NCBI GenBank assembly: GCA_963755195.1
Contig: CAVWIZ010000002.1
Coordinates: 930,001-994,000, forward strand
Reading direction: 5' to 3'
DNA: 64,000 nucleotides
Source of the DNA: CAVQJU01 sp963755195
GTDB lineage: Bacteria > Acidobacteriota > Vicinamibacteria > Vicinamibacterales > CAVVIG01
This document shows positions 21,567 through 30,610 of the stretch, piece by piece (the first letter of the stretch is position 1; each line of letters starts with the position of its first letter). The notes under the pieces are model-generated. The model saw only the letters and a program-made list of their open reading frames with translations, ran no database searches and was not told where the DNA came from. The translations under genes were made by a program, and so were the position numbers.

Positions 21567-21706
21567 CCGTTTTTCGAGCCACTAATAGCGCCGAATCTAG
21601 AGCCGTTCCTGGCTTGAGACGAGCCACGTGAAGCCGGTACATTCCGCCGTGCATCCCTGGGAGGGAGTCCTGCTCTTACAGAGATGGCTCAAAGTGAGGA
21701 AGTCAT

Positions 21707-22576
21707 ATGAGATGGCTGACAACGAGAATGCACTTCGGCAAACGGCTCATCGCATGCACGATCGTACTGTCTTGGGCGCTAGGAGCAGCCGTCAAAGCCG
21801 AAACGATCGAAACGCTGCCGTACTGGCCTAATGATGGCATCTGGATTCACTATTCTACGGAGGTCGGCTGGGAGGTCGGAATCTGGGTGTACTGCGGTTA
21901 TGCATGTACCGAGTGGGCAAATCTCTACGAAATCCCACCCTCGCCATCGGGCCAGTGGGTCCACGATACGACCAACCACAATAGCTATTCGGACCACCCA
22001 TTTTGGTACGGGCAAATCTCGCATTTCTGGGGCGATGACTACTGGGAAAGCTTTTGGTGGGGGAACGCGATGCCCGTGTGGGACTGTGGCGATGCGAGGT
22101 CGGCCCTTAATCAGGAGTACGTCAACACATACAGTGGCGGCAGTGTGTATTTTAGCTTGGGGATATTGCCGCACTGCACTTGGGTAGATGGAGACTTCAA
22201 TTCCAGTGGAGGTTCAACCAACTTCAGCTGGTCAGAACTGAATGGCGGGTTTTCACACGGTAACCCTAATTATCCGTGGGGAATCGCGAGACAGTCGTTG
22301 GTGGTGGGGCTCGAACAGACGCGCACGCTCTATGATCGGGGCGGGATCACCCTCAGTGGCGGCTACCGCACTCCGAGCGGGAACGCCTACTATGGCGGTG
22401 TTTTTGGCAGCTACCACGTTCAAGGACGAGCTGCGGATATGTACTCCGCCAATCACACATGGACGGAAACCGAGTTCACACTACTCAAGGACGCATCGCT
22501 GAGCACAAGCCCAATGCCTGTTCAAACCTTGTATTGGGACTCGTATACCGATCACCATTTTCATGCCGCATGGTGA
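21707..22576 (+). CDS. Secreted protein with C-terminal M15-type (D-Ala-D-Ala carboxypeptidase-like) domain
   Basis: 290 residues with a signal peptide (LIACTIVLSWALGAAVKA). Residues 30-200 are rich in Trp, Tyr and Gly (YWPNDGIWIHYSTEVGWEVG) and match nothing I know. The C-terminal part has the peptidase M15 pattern: SGGYRTPSGNAYYGG (the S/GYR-P-N motif), then SYHVQGRAADMYS (first zinc histidine and the Asp), and the end HHFHAAW (second HxH). These positions are those of zinc D,D- or L,D-peptidases acting on cell walls. The N-terminal part may be a wall- or glycan-binding region. It has lower GC than core genes. Confidence 0.65.
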   Translation: MRWLTTRMHFGKRLIACTIVLSWALGAAVKAETIETLPYWPNDGIWIHYSTEVGWEVGIWVYCGYACTEWANLYEIPPSPSGQWVHDTTNHNSYSDHPFWYGQISHFWGDDYWESFWWGNAMPVWDCGDARSALNQEYVNTYSGGSVYFSLGILPHCTWVDGDFNSSGGSTNFSWSELNGGFSHGNPNYPWGIARQSLVVGLEQTRTLYDRGGITLSGGYRTPSGNAYYGGVFGSYHVQGRAADMYSANHTWTETEFTLLKDASLSTSPMPVQTLYWDSYTDHHFHAAW

Positions 22577-22617
22577 CTGCTCAGGCGGCACCATGCAAGG
22601 GCAGGCGGAGGTAAGCC

Positions 22618-23511
22618 ATGAAACGGTTACCACAACTGAGATTTGTGCTTGAAATCTTCACCGTCACTGCTGCGTTTTCCCCCGCTGCCGCGCACGCTCA
22701 GGTCGATCAGAATGCGCTCAGTCAGCAACGCTTGGCAGACGGCGCGCAAGAACGGCGGAAGGCGGCCAACCTCGCGCAGGTCGATCAGAGTGCGCTTGCT
22801 CAGCAAGTTCTCGGAGAAAGCGCGCGGGAAAGAGCCATTGCCGTCACAGTGGCAGAGGGACTCGGGCCTGAGAATATTCGCCCGCAGCTGCGTGCGGCTT
22901 TGATCACAGCTCTTGAGCGAGAGGGCCGAGTGCACGTCGAGCGTGCGCAGGCTGCCCGACGGGGGGAGACTCTGCCTGAACTCGAAGCCCCAGAACTCAT
23001 CGCATTGGTTGCTGGTGCCGTCGCGGGATTACATGATGCAGCATCAATTCCGGCGCTGGCGAGTTTCGGGCTCGGCACAGGAGGGCCACCGATCGAAACT
23101 CTCGCTGCTTTCGGCGACCAGGCGGCACCCGCCGTCCTGGCCGTGGTCATGTCGCCTAACAGCTTGCACGACACGGTCGACTCCGGTTTGATCACACTTC
23201 GATTCATGGTCGAAGGGGAGGGAGACCAGCCCCTCGGCATTGGGACTGTCGATCAGATTCGTAGCGCCGCAGAGAAGCACCTGGCGACGGGCAAGGGCTC
23301 GAAGATTACAACCCTGTGGCGGGCAATCGATCTCGCAGTTGTTCTGAACGACTCCAAATTGCGAGGCACCATCAAGACAATCGCATCCGACTGGAATGCC
23401 GTGCTGGCGCTGGGTGTGGACGACCCTGCTCTTGTTGAGCAAACGCAACGACGGGCGGCGGACCGGCTTAGCGGAGTCCCAGCTCTACCGAAGCGCATCG
23501 GAATTCGTTGA
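22618..23511 (+). CDS. Secreted helical protein with duplicated N-terminal segment
   Basis: 298 residues. A good ribosome-binding site (GGAGG) lies 6 bases before the ATG. A signal peptide ends at AHAQ. Directly after it a segment of about 26 residues is repeated: AQVDQNALSQQRLADGAQER and AQVDQSALAQQVLGESARER. The rest is rich in Ala, Leu and Glu and looks like HEAT-type helical pairs (IPALASFG, APAVLAVVMSPNSL). No catalytic motif is evident. It is the last gene before comM, ending 50 bp from the convergent comM stop. Function unknown. Confidence 0.6.
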   Translation: MKRLPQLRFVLEIFTVTAAFSPAAAHAQVDQNALSQQRLADGAQERRKAANLAQVDQSALAQQVLGESARERAIAVTVAEGLGPENIRPQLRAALITALEREGRVHVERAQAARRGETLPELEAPELIALVAGAVAGLHDAASIPALASFGLGTGGPPIETLAAFGDQAAPAVLAVVMSPNSLHDTVDSGLITLRFMVEGEGDQPLGIGTVDQIRSAAEKHLATGKGSKITTLWRAIDLAVVLNDSKLRGTIKTIASDWNAVLALGVDDPALVEQTQRRAADRLSGVPALPKRIGIR

Positions 23512-23560
23512 ATCCGTCTCACGCGGGAACGCGACCATCGTAGCGTGGCGAGGAGCGCCC

Positions 23561-25075
23561 TCACGTCATACGAAACTGCAGGGCCTCGGCCGTTTCATCG
23601 GCAGAGATGGTTTCGACGCCGGCCAAGTCCGCAATCGTGCGCGCCACCTTGCGCACGCGGTCGTAGCCGCGGGCACTCAGCGCGAGTTTCGTCGCCGCGG
23701 TGGCGAGGAGCCGCGCGGCGCCCCGATCGAGCGAGCAGTAGCGAGACATCGCTGACGGCGTCAGCTCGGCGTTCGTTCGGAGTCCGTCGTGGGCGTACCG
23801 TTGCCACTGCACCTCGCGTGCCCCGACCACCCGGGCGCGGACCACGGACGACCCCTCGCCTGGAGCGACGCCGGCGAGCACGTCCGGCGGCAGCGCCGGC
23901 ACTTCGACCGTTAGATCCATCCGGTCGCGCAGCGGCCCCGACAGTCGAGCGCGATAGCGTTCGATCTGCTGCGGCGTGCATCGGCACGGCCGCACGGCAT
24001 CGCCCAGGTATCCGCAGGGACAGGGGTTCATGGCGCCCACCAACATGAACCGCGCGGGAAACACCTCCGTGCGGGCCGCGCGCGCGATCGTCACCACGCC
24101 TTCTTCGATCGGCTGGCGCAAGGCTTCGAGCACATGGCGGCTGAATTCGGGCATCTCGTCGAGGAACAGCACGCCGTGGTGCGCGAGACTCACCTCGCCA
24201 GGTCGCGGATGCGACCCGCCGCCGACGAGCGCGGCATCCGAAATCGTGTGATGCGGCGCGCGAAAGGGGCGGTCTGCGACGAGCCCCGTTCCGGCCGAAA
24301 GCATTCCCGCCACGGAATGCACGGTCGTCACGTCTACCGCTTCGTCAAACGTCAGCGGCGGCAGAATTCCCGGCACGCGCCGCGCCATCATCGTCTTGCC
24401 GGCGCCTGGCGGGCCGACGACGAGGAGGTTGTGACCGCCGGCGCAGGCGATTTCGATCGCCCGGCGAGCCAGGAGCTGGCCGCGGACATCAGCCAGGTCG
24501 GGCCGGTCGGCCGCCGTCCGCGCACTGGACGAGGGCAGCGGTTGCGGCCGCGGCGGGACGCTCGAGGGATTGTTCAGCGCTCGCACCGCTTCGCACAGCG
24601 AAGCCACGGGAAAGATCGTCAGGCCGGCGACGATAGCGGCCTCCCTCGCGTTGGGCACCGGCAGGACGATGCCCGACATGCCGTCGCGTCGAGCGGCCGC
24701 CGCGATGGGCAGGACGCCCCGCGCTGGATGGATGGAACCGTCGAGCGACAGCTCGCCGATGAGAATCAGGTCGGCGATGTGCCGCCGCTCGACGATCCCC
24801 TGGGCCGCAAGGATGCCGAGCGCGATCGGCAGGTCGAACGAGGCGCCGGCCTTGCGGACGTCGGCCGGCGCGAGGTTGACGGTGATCCGGTGCGACGGAA
24901 ACTCGAACCCGGAGTTCCGAATGGCGCTCCGGACGCGGTCGCGGCTCTCGCGGACGCTGGCGTCGGGCAGGCCCACCATTGTGAACCTGGGCATGCCGAA
25001 CGACACGTCCACCTCCACGTGCACCGGGCAGGCGGTGACGCCAAACACGGCTGCCGTCTGAAGGCACGCCAGCAT
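23561..25075 (-). CDS. comM: YifB/ComM family Mg-chelatase-like AAA ATPase
   Basis: Hexameric helicase of the ComM family, which drives branch migration during integration of transformed DNA in naturally competent bacteria. It has 505 residues from the ATG at 25075 (MLACLQTAAVFGVTACPVHV). The N-terminal Lon-protease-like domain contains MVGLPDASVRESRDRVRSAI. Walker A is VVGPPGAGKTMMARRVPGIL, then FRAPHHTISDAALVGGG, Walker B HHGVLFLDEMPEF, and MNPCPCGYLGD with zinc-like cysteines (RPCRCTP). The C-terminal helical bundle ends ADETAEALQFRMT. The gene is intact. Its 3' end is the sequence duplicated at 16338 and 20417. Confidence 0.95.
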   Translation of the reverse strand: MLACLQTAAVFGVTACPVHVEVDVSFGMPRFTMVGLPDASVRESRDRVRSAIRNSGFEFPSHRITVNLAPADVRKAGASFDLPIALGILAAQGIVERRHIADLILIGELSLDGSIHPARGVLPIAAAARRDGMSGIVLPVPNAREAAIVAGLTIFPVASLCEAVRALNNPSSVPPRPQPLPSSSARTAADRPDLADVRGQLLARRAIEIACAGGHNLLVVGPPGAGKTMMARRVPGILPPLTFDEAVDVTTVHSVAGMLSAGTGLVADRPFRAPHHTISDAALVGGGSHPRPGEVSLAHHGVLFLDEMPEFSRHVLEALRQPIEEGVVTIARAARTEVFPARFMLVGAMNPCPCGYLGDAVRPCRCTPQQIERYRARLSGPLRDRMDLTVEVPALPPDVLAGVAPGEGSSVVRARVVGAREVQWQRYAHDGLRTNAELTPSAMSRYCSLDRGAARLLATAATKLALSARGYDRVRKVARTIADLAGVETISADETAEALQFRMT

Positions 25076-25269
25076 CCAGGGCCGCCAGTCTGCAAGCCGT
25101 TGGCCTGGCCGATGGGCTGCATTTTCAATCACTTAGGAAGAGGTGCGGGCAGATTCTGCGACGCGCCAACGGTTCGAGGCTTGCAAACCCTGCTCAAGAT
25201 GACTGCAAGGGCCGATATTGGTTATGCTTACGCCCACACCCGACATGTACTTTTGCCAGGAATCCAAAA

Positions 25270-27996
25270 ATGCTTGAAGCCTTCAAAAACATGGCCGCCG
25301 GCAGAAGCAAAGGCGCCCAGAAGCAAACCGCCGAGCTCGAACAGCTCGTTGCGACGGCGCGCGAAGAGCGGAGCGCGCTGAGCGCGATGCTCACGGCGCT
25401 GACCACCCGCAGCGCCAAGCTGGCGCCTCTGGGCAAGCAACTCGAGCAGGTCACCGACAAGGCCACCTTTGTCACCGGCAAGCTCGACGAGATCGCGAAG
25501 CGCGTGGCCGCGCTCGACGATCGCGCCAAGGACCTCGAGGAAATCGACAAACGCATCCAGAGCCTGAAGGACGCGGCGCGGCAGGCCGAGCAGACCACCC
25601 AAAAGGCGATTGGCCCCGACGGCGAGCTGCGCAAACATCGCGAGGCGGTGCAGCAGCTCTCATCGCAGGCCCTGCAAACGCAGGCCACCCTCGACACGCT
25701 GAAGAAGGAACGGACGGCGCTCGAGGAGCTGCGCGTCAAACTTCGCGAGTCGGAACAGGAAGTCAAGCAGGCGACGCTGCAGGCCGGCACCCTTAAGGGC
25801 GATCTCGACCAGATCCGGGCGACGGCGACCAGCCTCACGCAGGACTACACGAAGATTCGGGAGACGTCGCGCGAGGCCCGCGAAGACACGACGGCCGCGA
25901 TGTCGACCGCCAAGGAAATTGAAAAGAAGCTCGAGCCGCTCAATCAGCTCCACGAGCTGAGCCAGAGCACCGCCGATCGCCTGGCGTCGCTCAACTCGCT
26001 GTCCGAGCACGTCACGCGCAAGGCCAAGGCGCTCGAAAGCCAGCAGCAGGCGGTCGAACACGCCGTGGTCCAGGCCAACCGCGTGAGCGAGATGGTCTGG
26101 TCGATGGACGCCCAGATGGTCAAGCTTCAGGAAGGGTTGAAGGCGGCCGCCAAGGCCGAAGAGACGATTGGGCGCATCGAGAAATTGTCGGAAGACACCG
26201 CGCAGCGGATGGAAGGCGCCTCCAAGCTGAATCTTGACGTGCAGCGCGACGTCGCGAAGATCCAGAAAGATTCGACGCAGCTCCTCGAGGCCGTGCGTTC
26301 CGAAGTCAGCACCCTGGCCGGCAGGAAGCGGGAGTTCGAGGCGATCGACGAACGCGTGCGCTCGCTGCAGACGTCGGTGACCGACGCCGAAACCCGCGTG
26401 GAAGCGGTGTCCGCCAAGGACAAGAACCTGGTGGCGCTCGGGCAGAAGGTGGACGGCCTCACCAAGCGGTTCGAGGCGTTGTTTGCGCAGGCCGACGACC
26501 TGACCAGGAAGCAGATCTCGCTCGAGGCGCTCAACGAACGGCTCGCGCAGGTCGAGGAGCTGTCGAAAAAAGCCACATGGCAGATGGACACGCTCAAGCA
26601 GAGCCGGCAGGACCTCGAAGTGTTGCGGAAGGAAGTCCAGGAGTTCCACAAGTCGCACGTCGAGATCGCCCAGCTCCGCGACAAGCTCGGTTCCGATCGC
26701 CAGGCCATGGAAGCCTTCAGCGAGCGCCTCGCCGCGATGGCGGCCCGCGCGCCGGAGCTCGACGGGAAGATGGACGCCATCCTCGCCAAGATGGGGCTCA
26801 TCGAAGAGGGCACGCAGAAAGCCACGCGGCTCAACGAGGCCGTCGCCGAGCTCGACACGCAGTTTTCGCGCGTGACGGCCCGCGTGCCGTTCGTCGAAAA
26901 GCTCGAGTCGCGCTTGAACGGCCTCCACGTCGTCAGCACCGAGATCGATCAGAAGCTCGAAGGCCAGCTCACGCGGCGCGCCGAGCTCGACTCGCTCAGA
27001 ACGGCGTGCGACGGCGTGGTCGAACAGATGGTGGACGCGCAGCACAAGCTTGAAGCGGTCCGCATGCTGCAGAATCGCCTCGTCCCGCTCGTCGCCGAGC
27101 TCAACACGCTGCGAAACGAGATCAAGGGCGCGCAGGAACGGATCGGCCTGGTGAAAGCCGACGAGGAGACCGTCGCGGCTCAGGAGAAGCGGCTCGGCGA
27201 GCTTGTCGAAGCCAGCCGCGGCGTGGCGGCCGACGTGGCCGAGCGGACGCGTCAGATGCAGACGCTCTCCGAGGAGCTCGCCAGATCGACCGGGCTCAAG
27301 GACGACATGCTCGCCGAGCTCGACCGGGTGCAGATGCGGCAGCGCGACACCGTGGCACAGATTCAGGCCTCGGAAGACCAGCTGTCGCGCGCCGAGAAGA
27401 TGTTCAAACAGCTCGAGCAGCGGCGGACGCAGGTGGCGTTCGGCGAGAAGAAGCTATCCGCGGTCGAAACGCGCCTTGCAGAAATCAAGCAGGTCGCCGA
27501 CGAGATGGAGAAGAACATCCAGGCGATCGCCAGCCGCGAACAGCTCGTGCACGCCGTCAAGGCGGAGGTCGAGCAGGTTCACCAGATCAGCGCGCGCAGC
27601 AAGGCCGATCTGGCTCACATTGCCGAGAATCGGGCCGAGATCGCCGCGCTCAAAGTCCACGTGGACGAGCTGCTGGCGCGAATCGCCGAAACCGACGAGC
27701 GCATCGTCTCCATCGACGGCCGGCGCAAGGTGGTGGACGAGGTGCAGACCAAGGCGAATGCCATCGCTCACTTGCTGGACGATGTCCGCATCAACATGGA
27801 AACGCTCGGCGAGCAGAAGACCGTCATCGAGCACGTTGCCGAAAAGGCCTCACAGCTCGAATTCGCCCTGCAGGAAGCGCGCAACACGCTGCGCACGCTG
27901 CAACACGAGCGCGAGCTGGCCGAGCGGATCGAGCAGGGCATCAAGAAGCTGCGATCGCAGACGACGGGCGCCGAGGACGGGAAGCGGTCCGCATAG
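25270..27996 (+). CDS. Large soluble coiled-coil protein (908 residues)
   Basis: Almost the whole length is predicted alpha-helical coiled coil with heptad patterns and very few Pro or Gly (for example RIQSLKDAARQAEQTTQK, LDTLKKERTALEELRVK). There is no signal peptide, membrane helix, Walker box or hinge, so it is not an SMC or Rad50 protein despite the appearance. Short motifs of the type LxxRAxELDxL recur, suggesting internal duplication. It may be a cytoskeletal or scaffold filament (about 130 nm if one continuous rod). It starts with MLEAFKNMAAGRSKGAQ at 25270. No functional neighbour gives a clue. Confidence 0.75.
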   Translation: MLEAFKNMAAGRSKGAQKQTAELEQLVATAREERSALSAMLTALTTRSAKLAPLGKQLEQVTDKATFVTGKLDEIAKRVAALDDRAKDLEEIDKRIQSLKDAARQAEQTTQKAIGPDGELRKHREAVQQLSSQALQTQATLDTLKKERTALEELRVKLRESEQEVKQATLQAGTLKGDLDQIRATATSLTQDYTKIRETSREAREDTTAAMSTAKEIEKKLEPLNQLHELSQSTADRLASLNSLSEHVTRKAKALESQQQAVEHAVVQANRVSEMVWSMDAQMVKLQEGLKAAAKAEETIGRIEKLSEDTAQRMEGASKLNLDVQRDVAKIQKDSTQLLEAVRSEVSTLAGRKREFEAIDERVRSLQTSVTDAETRVEAVSAKDKNLVALGQKVDGLTKRFEALFAQADDLTRKQISLEALNERLAQVEELSKKATWQMDTLKQSRQDLEVLRKEVQEFHKSHVEIAQLRDKLGSDRQAMEAFSERLAAMAARAPELDGKMDAILAKMGLIEEGTQKATRLNEAVAELDTQFSRVTARVPFVEKLESRLNGLHVVSTEIDQKLEGQLTRRAELDSLRTACDGVVEQMVDAQHKLEAVRMLQNRLVPLVAELNTLRNEIKGAQERIGLVKADEETVAAQEKRLGELVEASRGVAADVAERTRQMQTLSEELARSTGLKDDMLAELDRVQMRQRDTVAQIQASEDQLSRAEKMFKQLEQRRTQVAFGEKKLSAVETRLAEIKQVADEMEKNIQAIASREQLVHAVKAEVEQVHQISARSKADLAHIAENRAEIAALKVHVDELLARIAETDERIVSIDGRRKVVDEVQTKANAIAHLLDDVRINMETLGEQKTVIEHVAEKASQLEFALQEARNTLRTLQHERELAERIEQGIKKLRSQTTGAEDGKRSA

Positions 27997-28001
27997 CGCT
28001 C

Positions 28002-28100
28002 GGGACGAGGGACGAGGGACGAGGGGCTAGGGACTAGGGGCTTGGGACTAGGGACTAGGGACTAGGGGCTAGGGGCTAGGGGCTAGGGGCTAGGGTAGGG
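28002..28100. repeat. Tandem array of GGGACGA / GGGACTA / GGGGCTA units between convergent genes
   Basis: About 13 units of 7-8 bp fill the whole gap between the coiled-coil gene and the convergent carboxypeptidase-regulatory-like gene. Units change gradually along the array from GGGACGA to GGGACTA to GGGGCTA. It is strongly G-rich on the plus strand and could form G-quadruplexes. Confidence 0.9.
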
Positions 28101-28106
28101 CCCTCG

Positions 28107-30470
28107 TCAGCGCGCGGTGAGCTTGAGATTGACCCAGAGCTTCTGTTCTTCCGCCAGCGTCACGCGCGATGCGCCCGGCGTGATGGATTGCAGCCACTCG
28201 GGGTCCTGCCAACTGTCGTCTCCATACGCATCTGCCGCTGCACGCGGCCGGGCAACAGCCGAAATGAGGTAGTCGCCCGGCGGCAGACCGCTGAAGCGGA
28301 ACCCGCACGTGCCGTCGCCGACCGAGCGCTGGAGATATCGCGAGCCCGAGTACCATCGGTCGGGATCGGATGAAAAGACGACGATCGCGCACCCCTTCAC
28401 GGCATTGCCCCGGGCGTCGAGCACCGTGCCGGTCAGCTCGGTCAACCGGTTGGTCACCACCACCTCGACATCCGACAGCGATTGTTCCGTCGAACCGAAC
28501 GGGAGCGGTGTGTCCGTGACGTCGATGCCGTTCACCAGGACGGCCTTCAACGCCCATCCGGCCGGCGGGCGATCGAGATCCAGGCGGCGCGGACCGTGGA
28601 TGCCGCTCAGCTGGAACGTCAGATCGGATTGCACATCGCCGTGGGCAATGGAGCCGTTCTGCAGCGGTGTGCGATCGGGATCGGCGCGTGCAGCGACGAC
28701 GCTGGGGCGCGCCGCGGGCGGTTCATCGCCGGCGGATCTGACGTGCCCACTGATTGTCGATCCGCTCGAGGCCTGCAGCAGGACGTCGGTGACGTCGCTG
28801 CCGTTGACGGTCACGAACCGCGACGCGAATTCGCCCTCTCTGAAGGGATTCCTCCTGCCGGTGTCGGCCTGAATGACGTAATCGCCCGGCGGAACATTCG
28901 GAAATTCAAAGCGGCCGTCCGGATAGGTTCGCGCGCCGACCGGTGGTGTGATGATCGCGCCCGAACGATAACTCGGCACAAGCACCAGCAGGCCGCCAAG
29001 CGGATCGCCGTTGGACGCGAGCCTTCGGCCCGTGATGAGGGCCGTCGGCACTTGCTCGAGGGCCAGATCGACTCCGGCGAGATCCTGCGAGATGCCGACA
29101 GACACCAACTGTGCTTCGGCCGCATTCGGTGTCCCAGGGAAATAGGTTGTCGTATACCCGGGCAGATCCGGCGTTGGGTGAAACGGTGTGACCTGGCCAA
29201 CCACGGCGCGGACGACATATTGGCCGGGTTGCATACCGGAGACGCGATAGCGGCCAAGATCGTTGGTCTCTCCGACGGCGCCGTCCACGCCGACGAGACG
29301 CCGCCGGCCGGCTTGAAATCTGATCTGCGCGACGTCGATCTGAATGCCTTCGACCGCGTCGCCGAATTCGTCCACGATGTGGCCCGTCATGGAACTGTAG
29401 CGGGGGAGCACGATGTCCACGCTGCGCGATTCGTTGGCCCCCAGAGCGATAGACATGCCGGGATCGGACGACAATCGCCCGCCGTACGCCATGCCCATGT
29501 AGCCATGCTTGTTGGCGATGATCCGGTAGGTGCCGCCAGGAAGGCCGGAGAACTCAAAGCGCCCGTCCTCTTCGGTGAAAGCGGAACGAAGAACATCAAG
29601 CCGCACTCCGCTTGTGCGGTTGACTTGCAACATGGTCGTGACGGCTGCGCGGGACAGTGGCACGCCGTCGGAGCGCGTGACCCGGCCGCGAATGGTTCCG
29701 GTTCCGGTCTCGGCGGCAGGTGCGCCGGATAGCGGAGTCGGGGGCAGCAGCCTGATCTCCGCCGCCTGAATGGTCTGCCCCGCCTGAGTGATCTGTCCCG
29801 AGACGGTGAAGAACGTTGGCCCGTTCGAAACACCGGTGAAATCAAGGCTGGCTCTCTGGTCGCCGGCGCGTAGCGAGATGACCTCTGCGTCCGCGAACGC
29901 CGGCACTCCGGGATAGTATGTCGGCGTTCGAGTGGCGTTGCCCTGGCTGTCCATCTGCATCACGTTTACGGTAACGACGAAGCTGCCTTCGGCGAGCCCA
30001 CCGAGCCGGTATTCCCCGAGATCGTCGGTCTGGACTGTTTTGACCACGGGGCCCGCTTCGTTCCCGCGTCCTCGCAGGTTGGCCGACACCGGCACCCCAA
30101 CCACCGGCTCTCCGAAGGCGTCGACGACGCGGCCCGAAATCGCGCAGCTGCGCGGCAAGCGAACGTCCACACCGTCGGTGCGCGTGGCGTCCGCCCGAAA
30201 GATGGTGGCCGTCGTGTAGCCGGGTTTCGTCACCGACACGCGGTAGCGTCCGGTTGGCGACAAGGGCAGGGCAAACCTTCCGTCGCGATCGGAGAAGACG
30301 GAGGAAACGGAAAGCTCGTCGTTGAAGAGCACGACGCGCGCGTGCGGGAGAGGATCGCCGGAGTCAGCCGCCAGCACGCGGCCGTGGATTGGAGAGGGGT
30401 CGAGTGATTGAGCGCGCGCGGCCAGCGTCGCGATGCTGATGATGGCGATGGCTGCGACCGTACGACTCAT
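28107..30470 (-). CDS. Secreted protein with multiple carboxypeptidase-regulatory-like (CarboxypepD_reg) domains
   Basis: 787 residues with a signal peptide (VAAIAIISIATLAARAQ). At least five prealbumin-like repeats follow, each with a pattern like IHGRVLAADSGDPLPHARV ... SDRDGRFALPLSPTGRYRV (also ISGRVVDAFGEPVVGVPV, IRGRVTRSDGVPLSRAAV, MTGHIVDEFGDAVEGIQI, LTGTVLDARGNAVKGCAI). There is no peptidase catalytic domain, porin barrel or TonB box. Such all-CarboxypepD_reg proteins are common in Acidobacteriota and are presumed extracellular or periplasmic adhesion modules. It is probably monocistronic, with short-repeat arrays on both sides. Confidence 0.85.
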   Translation of the reverse strand: MSRTVAAIAIISIATLAARAQSLDPSPIHGRVLAADSGDPLPHARVVLFNDELSVSSVFSDRDGRFALPLSPTGRYRVSVTKPGYTTATIFRADATRTDGVDVRLPRSCAISGRVVDAFGEPVVGVPVSANLRGRGNEAGPVVKTVQTDDLGEYRLGGLAEGSFVVTVNVMQMDSQGNATRTPTYYPGVPAFADAEVISLRAGDQRASLDFTGVSNGPTFFTVSGQITQAGQTIQAAEIRLLPPTPLSGAPAAETGTGTIRGRVTRSDGVPLSRAAVTTMLQVNRTSGVRLDVLRSAFTEEDGRFEFSGLPGGTYRIIANKHGYMGMAYGGRLSSDPGMSIALGANESRSVDIVLPRYSSMTGHIVDEFGDAVEGIQIDVAQIRFQAGRRRLVGVDGAVGETNDLGRYRVSGMQPGQYVVRAVVGQVTPFHPTPDLPGYTTTYFPGTPNAAEAQLVSVGISQDLAGVDLALEQVPTALITGRRLASNGDPLGGLLVLVPSYRSGAIITPPVGARTYPDGRFEFPNVPPGDYVIQADTGRRNPFREGEFASRFVTVNGSDVTDVLLQASSGSTISGHVRSAGDEPPAARPSVVAARADPDRTPLQNGSIAHGDVQSDLTFQLSGIHGPRRLDLDRPPAGWALKAVLVNGIDVTDTPLPFGSTEQSLSDVEVVVTNRLTELTGTVLDARGNAVKGCAIVVFSSDPDRWYSGSRYLQRSVGDGTCGFRFSGLPPGDYLISAVARPRAAADAYGDDSWQDPEWLQSITPGASRVTLAEEQKLWVNLKLTAR

Positions 30471-30507
30471 GGCCAGCCCACAAACGCGACTGCGACTAAC
30501 CTGGTGT

Positions 30508-30606
30508 AGGGCTAAAGGCAGAGGGCTAAGGGCTACGAGCGAAATCCGGTTAGCCAGCAGCCGTTAGCTCAATGCGTTTAGCCCTCAGCGCTTAGCCCTT
30601 AGCCCT
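30508..30606. repeat. Inverted array of GGGCTAA heptamers
   Basis: The left part carries GGGCTAA-type units (30510-30535) and the right part TTAGCCC-type units (30558-30606), so the two arms can pair into an imperfect hairpin. It lies between two co-directional minus-strand genes, upstream of the CarboxypepD_reg gene and against the stop of the transglycosylase. Confidence 0.8.
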
Positions 30607-30610
30607 GTTC

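Larger units (their letters stand above)
16338..23560. mobile_element. Genomic island of two modules delimited by comM 3'-end copies
   Basis: The segment between TauE and the stop of comM is lower in GC than its surroundings (some 60-base stretches near 18.5 kb are below 50% GC). It carries only accessory genes, all on the plus strand, opposite to comM and TauE. A copy of the last 100 or so bases of comM occurs at its far end (16338), in its middle (20417) and in intact comM itself (23561), all in the same orientation. Two modules result: 16338-20416 and 20417-23560. Each begins with the comM copy, followed by a homologous receiver/HTH regulator and secreted cargo. No integrase or transposase is visible inside. 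The bases left of the outer copy (16309-16325) also match those left of the comM stop (23524-23545), suggesting an original TauE-comM junction that was split. Confidence 0.6.

Noticed and set aside
25270..27996. SMC/Rad50-type ATPase
   Set aside because: No Walker A, Walker B or signature motif at either end and no central hinge; only coiled coil.
28002..28100. Possible CRISPR array or telomere-like repeat
   Set aside because: Units are 7-8 bp with no spacers and no cas genes nearby; similar arrays with other units occur at many junctions. It is simple tandem repetition.
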